38,099 nt of DNA from NCBI GenBank assembly GCA_021792235.1, contig JAJYVC010000003.1, forward strand, positions 960 to 39,058, read 5' to 3'. This DNA is from Microcaldota archaeon (lineage in GTDB: Archaea > Micrarchaeota > Micrarchaeia > Micrarchaeales > CABMGC01). The stretch's first letter is position 1, and each line of letters begins with the position of its first letter. The notes under the pieces were generated by a model. That model saw nothing but the letters and a program-made list of their open reading frames with translations. It had not been told where the DNA came from and searched no databases. This document shows, one piece after another, positions 18,464 to 26,879 of this stretch. The translations under genes and the position numbers were made by a program.

Positions 18464-19117
18464 ATGAAACCATACAAGCATATATTCTTCGACTGGGATG
18501 GCTGCGTAGCCGACACTCTGGGCATGTGGTTCAGCGCGATAGACTCTTCGCTGGACGAATGCAGGATACGTCATTCAGAACGTGATGTACTCTTCCTTCT
18601 GAACAATCTCTATACTGGTGCCATGCGGCTTGGAATGAATCATGACGAATACGGGGTGTTCAAGAAAATGGTCTATGAAAAGGGCGAGGCAAACGCTGAA
18701 AATGTCCGTTTGTACGAAGGTGCAGAACAGCTGCTTGGTAGACTCAAGGCAGGCGGCAAGAGCATCGCGCTTATATCGAGCGGTTCAAGGGGGCCTCTTG
18801 ACCGCATGCTCAGGATCACTGGAGCGAGGTGGTATTTCGATTTAGTGGTCAGCGGATCCGACGTCGAGAATAGGAAACCGGATCCCGAGGGCATAGCGCT
18901 TGCGCTTGCTAAGTTGGGATCTGAGAAGAACGAAGCCATAATGGTCGGGGACTCGGATCATGACCTTGAAGCTGCGAGAAATGCAGGCATAGATTCGGTG
19001 CTCTTTTACCCTGACACCCACTCGTCCTTCTACGATCTGCAGCTTCTAAAGACCTCAAGGCCAACCTACACTGTAAGCAGATTCGACGAACTTGCCCGGA
19101 TACTTATACTGGGTTAG
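18464..19117 (+). CDS. HAD-superfamily hydrolase (phosphoglycolate phosphatase/beta-PGM-like)
   Basis: 'IFFDWDGCVADTLGMW', 'LISSGSRG', 'ENRKPDPEGIALALAKLG', 'IMVGDSDHDLEAARNAG'. Confidence 0.88.
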   Translation: MKPYKHIFFDWDGCVADTLGMWFSAIDSSLDECRIRHSERDVLFLLNNLYTGAMRLGMNHDEYGVFKKMVYEKGEANAENVRLYEGAEQLLGRLKAGGKSIALISSGSRGPLDRMLRITGARWYFDLVVSGSDVENRKPDPEGIALALAKLGSEKNEAIMVGDSDHDLEAARNAGIDSVLFYPDTHSSFYDLQLLKTSRPTYTVSRFDELARILILG

Positions 19118-19695
19118 AAGTGCTCCCTTGCAGGAGGCTTGGTCAGGATGTAGAACCTGCTGTCTCCCTTGAGCTCAAGTATAACTCTTTCGGTCAGAAG
19201 CTTGACGGGATCCTGCAGAAGGGGTACGCGCTTAGATATATCCTCAAAATTCTCGAACGGTTTTTCGTCCCTCGCGTCAAGCAGGGCTGCGAGGTGCTTC
19301 TTGCCTATGCCTGGAAGTAGCTCCAGCGAGTGCACCCTTATGTTCAATGGACCTGCGCTGTTGAATATGGCTACGAATTTCTTCTCGTTGCCTTTTATCA
19401 GGTTGCTTACTGCAGTGTGAAGCTCGTTCTTCGAGACCTCTGTAAGATCATTGAACATCAATCGTCCTTTTATTATTGCTATCTTGTCCCTTTCACCCTT
19501 GCCTATGTACACCCTCTCACCTATTCTTATGTCAGGGCTCTTTGGCACTGCCTCAAGGAGCGTGAACTTCTCTTCGCCTATCATCTGCACTACCGGTTCA
19601 GATCTAACTGAGGTTGACCTGCCTGTAGGAAGGAAGTCTAGCACTATTGCATATTCTTCAAGATTCTCCCTTCTCTGCTCTAGCTCCTGCATCAC
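19114..19695 (-). CDS. DUF655 family protein (archaeal, HhH/OB-like, putative nucleic-acid binding)
   Basis: 'YAIVLDFLPTGR', 'ERVYIGKGERDKIAIIKGRL', 'HSLELLPGIGKKHLAALLDARDEKPFENFEDISKRVPLLQDPVKLLTERVILEL'; start assumed at MQELEQ. Confidence 0.88.
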   Translation of the reverse strand: MMQELEQRRENLEEYAIVLDFLPTGRSTSVRSEPVVQMIGEEKFTLLEAVPKSPDIRIGERVYIGKGERDKIAIIKGRLMFNDLTEVSKNELHTAVSNLIKGNEKKFVAIFNSAGPLNIRVHSLELLPGIGKKHLAALLDARDEKPFENFEDISKRVPLLQDPVKLLTERVILELKGDSRFYILTKPPAREHF

Positions 19696-19713
19696 AACAC
19701 CCCAAAACAAAAG

Positions 19714-20055
19714 TTATTTAGAATAGCTCTTCACTACGGCAAGTATCTTGTTCACTGTCTCGTCTTCCGCAGGCTGCCTGTTCTTGTCCATTGCAAGGAT
19801 CAGCTTGGCAAGGCTGGCGTCGTCCGGCATTATTTCTATGAACTTGAGGGCAAGTCTCTCGTCAAGCCCGAGCTCCTCGAGCTCCTTCTTCATCCTCTTG
19901 GCATCAGATCCCTTCAGCTTGGAGAACCTGCCAGCGTACTCGTAAGCAAGCGTCTGCTCGTAGCCAAGCTCGCCCTCCTTCTTTCTGTCCTCTAGTATGT
20001 CGAGGACTTCGGGCACGGAGACTAGCTTGCCACCATATTTCTTCTTTCCTGCCAT
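19714..20055 (-). CDS. rpo4: DNA-directed RNA polymerase subunit Rpo4 (RpoF/Rpb4 family)
   Basis: 'GGKLVSVPEVLDILEDRKKEGELGYEQTLAYEYAGRFSKLKGSDAKRMKKELEELGLDERLALKFIEIMPDDASLAKLIL'; upstream of DUF655 gene as in many archaea. Confidence 0.88.
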   Translation of the reverse strand: MAGKKKYGGKLVSVPEVLDILEDRKKEGELGYEQTLAYEYAGRFSKLKGSDAKRMKKELEELGLDERLALKFIEIMPDDASLAKLILAMDKNRQPAEDETVNKILAVVKSYSK

Positions 20056-20179
20056 GAATAGCACCTTAAGCCAGCTATATTATGCCTGATGCTTAATTTA
20101 AACCTTTTGTATGGCCGGCGCAGGGCATACCAAAAACTGAAGTAAACGCTTATAAACAATGAATGATCTCCTATGAGCA

Positions 20180-21196
20180 GTGCAGGTTATGGATGGAAGC
20201 GAAGTTTCAATAGTGTCAATTGCCAACACAATGCTAATAGATGCCATACTCGGATCAAACAGCGTTGATGAGGCAAGCCTTGCAATAAGGCTTGGCGCAG
20301 ATGTCAACTCACTTAACCCTGTGGACATAATACACAACGGGGTGAAAAGGACCGTCGGCGTCACTCCGCTTATGGGCAGTGTCACTAGATCTGGCAGGGA
20401 TCCAAGGATAGTTGAGCTGCTGCTTGAGAACGGTGCAGACCCGACCTACCACAAGGCCACCAGCAGGACAGGCGTCATACACCTTGCAGCATATTCCTGC
20501 ACTCCAGAGATAATCAACGCCCTTGTCCGGTCCAAGCTTGTCGATGTCAATTTGCCTGACAATGATGAAACAACCCCGTTAGTATATGCTATAAAGGCCC
20601 GCAAGCCACAGAACATGAGGGCACTTCTGGATGCAGGCGCAGACGTGAATTACGGAGGACCAGAAGGAATACTGCCGGTGATCGAGGCTACGAAGGGCAA
20701 TGATGATCATGCACTGTCCATCCTTTTCGAGTACGGGGTAAATGTCAATGTGAGGGACAGCGAATTGGCATCGCCTCTGCATTATGCTGCCATGCTCAAC
20801 AACACGGGCATAGCGAGGATGCTTATTAGGAAGGGTGCAGACCTCGATGCAATGGATGGAAACGCGCAGACGCCGCTGCTCAGGGCATGCTTTGACGGAA
20901 ATGCCGATGTCGCAAAGGTTCTGGCAGATGCTGGTGCTGATGTTAACGCAAAGGATGTTGCAGGAATGACTCCGCTAATGCTTGCTGTAAAGTCGGGTGA
21001 TGCTGAACTTGCAGCTTATCTAATTTCGAAATCAGCCGACGTGAGGGCGGTCGATGCGCAGGGCTACGACGCGCTAACTTATGCATATGCAAAGAGAGAC
21101 AATGGGCCTCTGGTAAAGCTGCTGAGGGATGGTAACGAGGCAGCATTGCAGCTCAGGAGAGACGGCATTTCTACAGAAAGAAGAAAGGTAAAATAG
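20180..21196 (+). CDS. Ankyrin-repeat protein 1
   Basis: Multiple ANK consensus units e.g. 'DNDETTPLVYAIKARKPQNMRALLDAGADVNY', 'NAQTPLLRACFDGNADVAKVLADAGADVNAKDVAGMTPLMLAVKSGDAELAAYLISKSADV'. Confidence 0.95.
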   Translation: MQVMDGSEVSIVSIANTMLIDAILGSNSVDEASLAIRLGADVNSLNPVDIIHNGVKRTVGVTPLMGSVTRSGRDPRIVELLLENGADPTYHKATSRTGVIHLAAYSCTPEIINALVRSKLVDVNLPDNDETTPLVYAIKARKPQNMRALLDAGADVNYGGPEGILPVIEATKGNDDHALSILFEYGVNVNVRDSELASPLHYAAMLNNTGIARMLIRKGADLDAMDGNAQTPLLRACFDGNADVAKVLADAGADVNAKDVAGMTPLMLAVKSGDAELAAYLISKSADVRAVDAQGYDALTYAYAKRDNGPLVKLLRDGNEAALQLRRDGISTERRKVK

Positions 21197-21221
21197 ATGG
21201 ATCTTATAAAGCTGCTATCTG

Positions 21222-22133
21222 GTGCATGGCGTGGTAAAAGAAGCAGACAATGAGATACTCCGCGATCTTGCGCATTCGCTTCTTCGGGATGCCGTAAAAG
21301 ACAATGATCCTGTTCAGGTCGGGATCGCCCTGAGGCTTGGCGCCAACGTCCTGGAGCCTGTGGAATTTGGCACATTGAAGACGTCCAGGGGAACAGTGAC
21401 TGATTCCGCCACGCCACTAATAGCTGCAGTGTCTAGGAAGGATGCGAGTGCAGAGGTTGTAAGGCAGCTCCTAGACGCAGGCGCAGATGCTAACTCATCG
21501 GAACATGGCATCAGCCCACCAATCCACCGGGCGGCGTATTACAACAACACGGAGGTGACAAAGCTGCTCGCAGAGCGCGGGGCCGATGTGAATTTGCAGG
21601 ACAGGTTGGGCAAGACATCGTTGGCATGGGCCGCGCAGGCCGGCAGCACTGCGGCAGCCATAATCCTATTGGAACACGGTGCAGATCCTGAGATAGCCAC
21701 CAATGACAATGAGAAGCCGTTGGCTATAGCGATGAAGAATGCAAGACTTGATTTCTCAGAGATGCTGTTGCTCAAAGGTGCATCGGCAAATACAACAGAC
21801 AGATACGGAAATCCGGTGCTCCACATGGCGATAGGAAGGAACAGTCTCAGGCTCTCCTCTCTGATGGTGCTGAAGGGTGCCGATGTAAATGCAAGGGACA
21901 ATTCAGGCAACACTCCTCTAATACTCGCAGTGATATCTGGCAATGCGGCGATATGCAAGAAGTTGCTCGATGCTGGTGCCGATCCGATGCTCTCTGACAA
22001 AGCCGGCAAGAGCGCGTCGCAGTACGCTGCCCTCTCTCCAGACCCTATAATAAATGTCCTGTTTAGAAATGTCACCGCACAGAAACAGCTTGGAAGCCAA
22101 GGACCAGCGGCGGTGCGCAGGAAGATAAGCTGA
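21222..22133 (+). CDS. Ankyrin-repeat protein 2 (tandem paralogue)
   Basis: 'ISPPIHRAAYYNNTEVTKLLAERGADVNLQDRLGKTSLAWAAQAGSTAAAIILLEHGADPEI', 'SGNTPLILAVISGNAAICKKLLDAGADPML'. Confidence 0.95.
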   Translation: MHGVVKEADNEILRDLAHSLLRDAVKDNDPVQVGIALRLGANVLEPVEFGTLKTSRGTVTDSATPLIAAVSRKDASAEVVRQLLDAGADANSSEHGISPPIHRAAYYNNTEVTKLLAERGADVNLQDRLGKTSLAWAAQAGSTAAAIILLEHGADPEIATNDNEKPLAIAMKNARLDFSEMLLLKGASANTTDRYGNPVLHMAIGRNSLRLSSLMVLKGADVNARDNSGNTPLILAVISGNAAICKKLLDAGADPMLSDKAGKSASQYAALSPDPIINVLFRNVTAQKQLGSQGPAAVRRKIS

Positions 22134-22181
22134 CCATCAATCTTTAAAGCTTTAATCACTATTCCTTTAAATGCTGATAAA

Positions 22182-23093
22182 GTGATCGATGCAAAAGATG
22201 CGTATCAGAAGGTTGAAGAGGAGGTAAAGAAGCACATAGCAGGCAAGACCGAGGTTATAGAGCTGCTGTTCATAGGGCTCCTGGCCAACGGCCATGTGTT
22301 GCTAGAGGGGGTGCCAGGGGTTGCAAAGACGACCATGAGCAAGGCTCTGGCAAGCACGATACAGGCTGATTTCAAGAGGATACAGTGCATGCCCGACATC
22401 ATACCTGAGGACATACTAGGGCAGGCGTATTATGATGAGAACAGGGATCTAAAGATAAAGAAGGGCCCGATATTCACAAACATACTGCTTGCGGATGAAC
22501 TCAACAGGGCCCCAACGAAGACTATGGCTGCATTCCTAGAAGCACTTGAGGAGAGGCAGGTATCCATAGGTGGCGCGGATCTCCCCCTGCCGAAGCCATT
22601 CATGGCCATAGCCACGCAGAACCCGCTTACCATAGAAGGCACCAGCCCGCTTCCAAAAGTACTTGCGGACAGGTTCATAATGCGCATAGCAGTCACTTAC
22701 CCGTCACTTGAGGAGGAAGAATCCATGCTGAGACTCAAGGAAGCAGAGGATAAGGTCATGACTAAAAAGGTGCTAACCCCTACTGACATACTGGACCTGC
22801 AGGAGCAGGTGAAGTCAGTTGCATTCCCCGAAGATGTCGGCGAGTATGTCGCGCGCCTTGTGGACGCATCAAGGACAGAAATGCACATAGTAATGGGTGC
22901 AAGCCCCAGGGCAGATCTTTCATTCATGATGTGCGGCAAGGCCAAGGCGCTAATAGAGGGTAGGAAGGAAGTAACCAAAGATGACATAAGAGCTCTCGCA
23001 AAGCCTGTTTTGAGCCACAGGATAGTCGTCAGGTCGACAGGAGGAATAGGGGTAAACGGCATAATCGACGGCATACTTGCGAGCAACAGGTAG
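22182..23093 (+). CDS. MoxR-family AAA+ ATPase
   Basis: 'GHVLLEGVPGVAKTTMSKALA', 'GPIFTNILLADELNRAPTKTMAAFLEALEERQVSI', 'PFMAIATQNPLTIEGTSPLPKVLADRFIMRI'; GTG start. Confidence 0.95.
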   Translation: MIDAKDAYQKVEEEVKKHIAGKTEVIELLFIGLLANGHVLLEGVPGVAKTTMSKALASTIQADFKRIQCMPDIIPEDILGQAYYDENRDLKIKKGPIFTNILLADELNRAPTKTMAAFLEALEERQVSIGGADLPLPKPFMAIATQNPLTIEGTSPLPKVLADRFIMRIAVTYPSLEEEESMLRLKEAEDKVMTKKVLTPTDILDLQEQVKSVAFPEDVGEYVARLVDASRTEMHIVMGASPRADLSFMMCGKAKALIEGRKEVTKDDIRALAKPVLSHRIVVRSTGGIGVNGIIDGILASNR

Positions 23094-23687
23094 TTATTTC
23101 TCGGTTATGCCCATGAGCAGTTCATGGCTCCTGAGGGAATCACTCTTGCTCACGACGAGCAGGGTTTCTGTATAGCAGGAAACGAACTCTATTATGTTTA
23201 TGTTCTGCTCGGCGAGCAGCGAGGCTATGAATGCGACGAAACCTGGAAGTGCCTCAAGCCTCTCCTCTGAATGTATTATTATCGCTGATGCGTCGGAGGT
23301 CACTTTTATTGTGCCCCTGTCCTTCTTTAGTCTCTTCAGCTCTGTATCGTCGGATACGAGGTACACGTAGTAATCGCTCAGCTTTATCTTGCCGCTCTTA
23401 GCCGCATCGATGTCCGAAGTCGATATAACTACAGATATACCGCTGCTTATGGTCACCCTGCTCTGGCTAAGTATCGATGTCGCATGCTTCTCTATGTTGA
23501 TGTCCTTATCGCGCAGCTCAGCGGCATACCTCCTTAGCGCACCCTTTATGGCATGGTAATTCCTCACCTGAAGGTCGCGCTGTATTATACGTGCAAGAGC
23601 GCTGTAATTGACTATGCTCCGCTCAAGCGCTTCAAGCGTGTACGGCTTGTTCTTGAGATAAACCCTTACCATGTCAGCTATGGTCAT
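23094..23687 (-). CDS. ACT-domain putative regulator with N-terminal helical (HTH-like?) domain
   Basis: 'MTIADMVRVYLKNKPYTLEALERSIVNYSALARIIQRDL' plus C-terminal ACT-like 'LPGFVAFIASLLAEQNINIIEFVSCYTETLLVVSKSDSLRSHELL'; ATG at 23687 preferred over ORF-track 23729 because of promoter layout. Confidence 0.75.
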   Translation of the reverse strand: MTIADMVRVYLKNKPYTLEALERSIVNYSALARIIQRDLQVRNYHAIKGALRRYAAELRDKDINIEKHATSILSQSRVTISSGISVVISTSDIDAAKSGKIKLSDYYVYLVSDDTELKRLKKDRGTIKVTSDASAIIIHSEERLEALPGFVAFIASLLAEQNINIIEFVSCYTETLLVVSKSDSLRSHELLMGITEK

Positions 23688-23704
23688 TGTATCACCCGAT
23701 ACAA
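23687..23704. promoter_or_regulatory. Operator-like palindrome, site A (core GTATC-ACCC-GATAC)
   Basis: Sequence TTGTATCACCCGATACAA: perfect 7-bp inverted repeat; immediately 5' of the ACT-gene ATG and upstream of GNAT1. Confidence 0.65.
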
Positions 23705-23772
23705 AATATACTAATATTGAACAGGACAAAGCTTATATATCTCAAGCAATAACGGACCCTTAAGGGGAAGAC

Positions 23773-24114
23773 ATGGTAGTAAATAAGCCTATATCAATAA
23801 CGAAAAGCACCCAAGCTGACATTCCAAGGATAGCCGCGCTTCTGGGCGCGGAAAGTTCTGCAGCTCTGAGGTCAAGACTTCAGGAAGTCATACGCGATGG
23901 GTTGTCTGTAATTGCAAAGACCGATTCTGGAGAAGTCGTTGGCCATGGCTATGTATTCAATGGCAAGGATGGAGAAGCGCTGTACGTTGCCGTTTCTGAC
24001 AAAAGCCCGTCAGTTCTGCGTAATGACATAGAAGGCGCATTGAGGAAGATATTGAGGCCTGAGCAGGAGGAGTTCAGAGACTACGTGCCTCTCCCAGGTA
24101 CCTGCGACAAATAG
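23773..24114 (+). CDS. Short GNAT-like protein lacking the acyl-CoA-binding motif
   Basis: 'ITKSTQADIPRIAALLGAESSAALRSRLQEVIRDGLSVIAKTDSGEVVGHGYVFNGKDGEALYVAV' aligns by eye with the N-terminal half of the two downstream GNATs. Confidence 0.7.
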   Translation: MVVNKPISITKSTQADIPRIAALLGAESSAALRSRLQEVIRDGLSVIAKTDSGEVVGHGYVFNGKDGEALYVAVSDKSPSVLRNDIEGALRKILRPEQEEFRDYVPLPGTCDK

Positions 24115-24231
24115 AATAATCAAATTTGCGAACAACTCCCCTAGAAGGTATCTGTTGTTTATAAGCAATGATGCCGTAGCTTTGCAGTTCTTGTTTAAGT
24201 TGAAAACCGTTTTGCAAAGTTAAGGTTTATT

Positions 24232-24245
24232 ATATCAAATGATAC
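24232..24245. promoter_or_regulatory. Operator-like palindrome, site B (ATATC-AAAT-GATAC)
   Basis: Same TATC-N4-GATA core as site A, ~70-80 bp upstream of GNAT2. Confidence 0.55.
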
Positions 24246-24313
24246 ATTATAGCTCAATTATTGCATAAATATGCCGCAATTATTATAAAGCCTAAAACCT
24301 ACAACATCTACAG

Positions 24314-24886
24314 ATGCATATGGCGAATATCGAGAAGGCATGCACGGCGCAGCTTGGCATACTCGCAAAGGAAAAACGCAGCGTTGGGTTTCACATAGCT
24401 CCTGCAAGAGTTTCCGATGCTGCAGAGATAACCGGAATGATTAACAACGAGGCTGAGCTCTCAGGAGCGGTAATCAAAGTAACGCAAAAAGAGGTTGAGG
24501 GATGGATAGATGGCGGGCTTTCCTTCGTTGCAAAGGCAGGCACACGGATAGTCGGGCACACTGCGGGATGCATCTGGCCTAAGTCGGGCATTGCAGAGCA
24601 TAGGGCAGTTGTGGTGCTTCCGGAATACCGCGGCAACGGCATAAACACCGCCCTCACGTCGGCATTCGTGCAGCGGCTCATAGAGCAGGATCCCCACATA
24701 ACCATAATATCCCTCAAGAATTCCAATGCAAGCGAGGCAGCCAAGAAAGCTGTACTCAAGTCAGGATTCTGCAAGATAGATGTGAATGAGCTTCCAGATG
24801 AGATATTCGACGGCCCGACCTCCCGCGACCAGTATGCTGCATACGCTTTCAACTACTCTGAAGTGAAGGCGCTTGCGCGCTCTTGA
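24314..24886 (+). CDS. GNAT-family N-acetyltransferase
   Basis: 'IAPARVSDAAEITGMINNEAELSG', 'AVVVLPEYRGNGINTALTSAFVQRL' (R-x-x-G-x-G/A acyl-CoA motif). Confidence 0.88.
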   Translation: MHMANIEKACTAQLGILAKEKRSVGFHIAPARVSDAAEITGMINNEAELSGAVIKVTQKEVEGWIDGGLSFVAKAGTRIVGHTAGCIWPKSGIAEHRAVVVLPEYRGNGINTALTSAFVQRLIEQDPHITIISLKNSNASEAAKKAVLKSGFCKIDVNELPDEIFDGPTSRDQYAAYAFNYSEVKALARS

Positions 24887-24908
24887 AATTATCGGATAAA
24901 ATGTCATT

Positions 24909-24922
24909 GTATCATCTGATAT
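24909..24922. promoter_or_regulatory. Operator-like palindrome, site C (GTATC-ATCT-GATAT)
   Basis: Same TATC-N4-GATA core; ~75-88 bp upstream of GNAT3 ATG 24997. Confidence 0.55.
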
Positions 24923-24996
24923 CTTTTTGTTCGATTTTGTGTTAAATATGCCACAATATTTATATACAAATTTTGCCTAATTCTAATGATAATGAA

Positions 24997-25539
24997 ATGG
25001 CAGCTCTCCTAAAACCGCAGAATGCCAACGTAGTAAAGGTGCACTTATCTGCTTCTACTGAGAAAGATGCGGCAAAGATAACTGGGATTATAAATGAGGA
25101 ATCCAAGAGGTCAGGCGCCGTACTGCACGTTTTTGAGGATGAGGTTAAGGGATGGATAAAGGAGGGGCTCTCCTTCGTGGCAAAAACAGACTCGGGAGAG
25201 ATAGTGGGCCATCATGCTGCGTCGGTATGGTCCGGTTCTGGATGGGTTGAACTGCGTGCAGCGGTTGTAATTCCGGAATACCGCGGCAACGGCATAAACA
25301 AGCACCTCAAGGAGGCAATAATGGATGCAATAACCGAAAAGTACCCAAATGCAACAATAGTATCGGTAAAGAACAAGTCGAGCAACGGCAGGCAGGTGCT
25401 CGGCGAACTGGGATTCAAGCAGATTGATCCGTCAGAAGCACCAAATGAGCTTTTCGGTATAGGTCCTGTAGGCGAGGCGTACGATATTTATGTTTATACT
25501 CCTTCTAAGGATATTGTAAAGCAGCTCGTACGCGCCTAG
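24997..25539 (+). CDS. GNAT-family N-acetyltransferase (paralogue of 24314..24886)
   Basis: 'AAVVIPEYRGNGINKHLKEAIMDAI'; TATA-like 'tttatata' at ~24959 fits ATG 24997 better than TTG 24973. Confidence 0.88.
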   Translation: MAALLKPQNANVVKVHLSASTEKDAAKITGIINEESKRSGAVLHVFEDEVKGWIKEGLSFVAKTDSGEIVGHHAASVWSGSGWVELRAAVVIPEYRGNGINKHLKEAIMDAITEKYPNATIVSVKNKSSNGRQVLGELGFKQIDPSEAPNELFGIGPVGEAYDIYVYTPSKDIVKQLVRA

Positions 25540-25570
25540 GCGTTAGGAGCACTCTGAACCGGTTGTTGCA

Positions 25571-26671
25571 ATGCACAGCATCGACGTAGTTAAACTGACA
25601 AGTGACTTGGTGAACATACGTTCGCAAAGCGAATATGATGGGGAAGCAGGCGTAGCGAAGTACATAACAGAATACTTGGATGATCTAGGCATAGTGTCTG
25701 AAACCACCGAATTCTCAAAAGGAAGGTGCAGCGTAACTGCCTCAATTGGCAAAGGCGAAGGGCTAATGCTCAATGGCCACATAGATACGGTGCCTATAGG
25801 TGATGAACGCAAATGGAAATACGGCACAGAGGCCAAGGCAGTTAACGGAAAGCTGTACGGAAGGGGCACATCAGACATGAAGGGAGGCGTTGCAGCGATA
25901 CTTGCCTCGCTGCCAAGCATAAGCAAATCGCATCTGCGCAGGAGGCTGCTCCTCACCTTCGTTGCAGACGAGGAAGTAAGTTCCAGGGGATCGGAATGGC
26001 TCATCAAGAACAGGCCAATGCTCTTCAACCGAGTGAGATATGGCATAGTGGCCGAGCCTACCGACATGAACGTACAGGTGGCGCAGAAGGGCCACGTAGT
26101 CGTTGATGTCACTGCCAAAGGTCTAAGCGCACACGGATCAAAGCCAGAGCTTGGGCACAATGCGATAGTTGACATGTCGAAATTCATAATGTCGCTTGGC
26201 AGGCTGAAATTTAAGACAAGGGACAGGGTGCTAGGAAAGGGCACTGTGAATGTAGGCAGGATAAGCGGTGGCACAGCAGTAAACATAGTGCCAGATCTAT
26301 GCGAGATAAGCATCGATAGACGTCTAGTTCCTGGCGAAACTGACACCATTGCTTCGAGTCAGATAAAATCAATACTAAATTCCCTCGGCATAAGCTATGA
26401 AATAAAGACAAGAGGCTATAGGAAGCCTTTTGCCCTCAAGCCGGATTCGTACATAGTACGTCTGCTCAGGAGCATAGTATCAAGCAATCTGACAGGCTCT
26501 ACAGGTTATACTGAGGCAGAGCTGTACAACGCCAAGGCAGGCATAGAATGCGTCGTGTTCGGTCCAGGCACCAAGAACATAATCCATAAGCCAGACGAAT
26601 ACGTAAGCATATTGAACCTAGAGAAATCAAAGAAGTATTTCTCAATGGTAATGCAGAAATGGTGCATCTGA
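25571..26671 (+). CDS. M20-family metallopeptidase/deacylase (ArgE/DapE-like)
   Basis: 'LMLNGHIDTVPIGDERKWKYG', 'GKLYGRGTSDMKGGVAAILASL', 'FVADEEVSSRGSEWL', 'VAEPTDMNVQVAQKGHVVVDVTAKGLSAHGSKP'. Confidence 0.93.
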   Translation: MHSIDVVKLTSDLVNIRSQSEYDGEAGVAKYITEYLDDLGIVSETTEFSKGRCSVTASIGKGEGLMLNGHIDTVPIGDERKWKYGTEAKAVNGKLYGRGTSDMKGGVAAILASLPSISKSHLRRRLLLTFVADEEVSSRGSEWLIKNRPMLFNRVRYGIVAEPTDMNVQVAQKGHVVVDVTAKGLSAHGSKPELGHNAIVDMSKFIMSLGRLKFKTRDRVLGKGTVNVGRISGGTAVNIVPDLCEISIDRRLVPGETDTIASSQIKSILNSLGISYEIKTRGYRKPFALKPDSYIVRLLRSIVSSNLTGSTGYTEAELYNAKAGIECVVFGPGTKNIIHKPDEYVSILNLEKSKKYFSMVMQKWCI

Positions 26672-26730
26672 ATCTATCATACGCATTCAAAGACTTTATA
26701 ATAATACAATACAATATCCTAATGCAAAAT

Positions 26731-26805
26731 GGGCCTGTAGCTCAGCTTGGATAGAGCGGAACCGTCCTAAGGTTAAGGTCGCGGGTTCAAATCCCGTCAG
26801 GCCCG
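26731..26805 (+). tRNA. tRNA-Arg(CCT)
   Basis: GGGCCTGTAGCTCAGCTTGGATAGAGCGGAACCGTCCTAAGGTTAAGGTCGCGGGTTCAAATCCCGTCAGGCCCG; loop GTCCTAA; followed by T-run. Confidence 0.94.
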
Positions 26806-26811
26806 TTTTTT
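26806..26811 (+). terminator. Oligo-T run after tRNA-Arg
   Basis: TTTTTT directly 3' of tRNA; archaeal poly-T terminator-like. Confidence 0.5.
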
Positions 26812-26879
26812 GATTGGTTTGACGTTGAATTAATATATTTATTAGGATATAGTATGTTATGGTACAACAGTGAGGTACT

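Noticed and set aside
25543-26349. 268-aa minus-strand ORF
   Set aside because: Antisense to the M20 deacylase gene; Ser/Pro-rich shadow.
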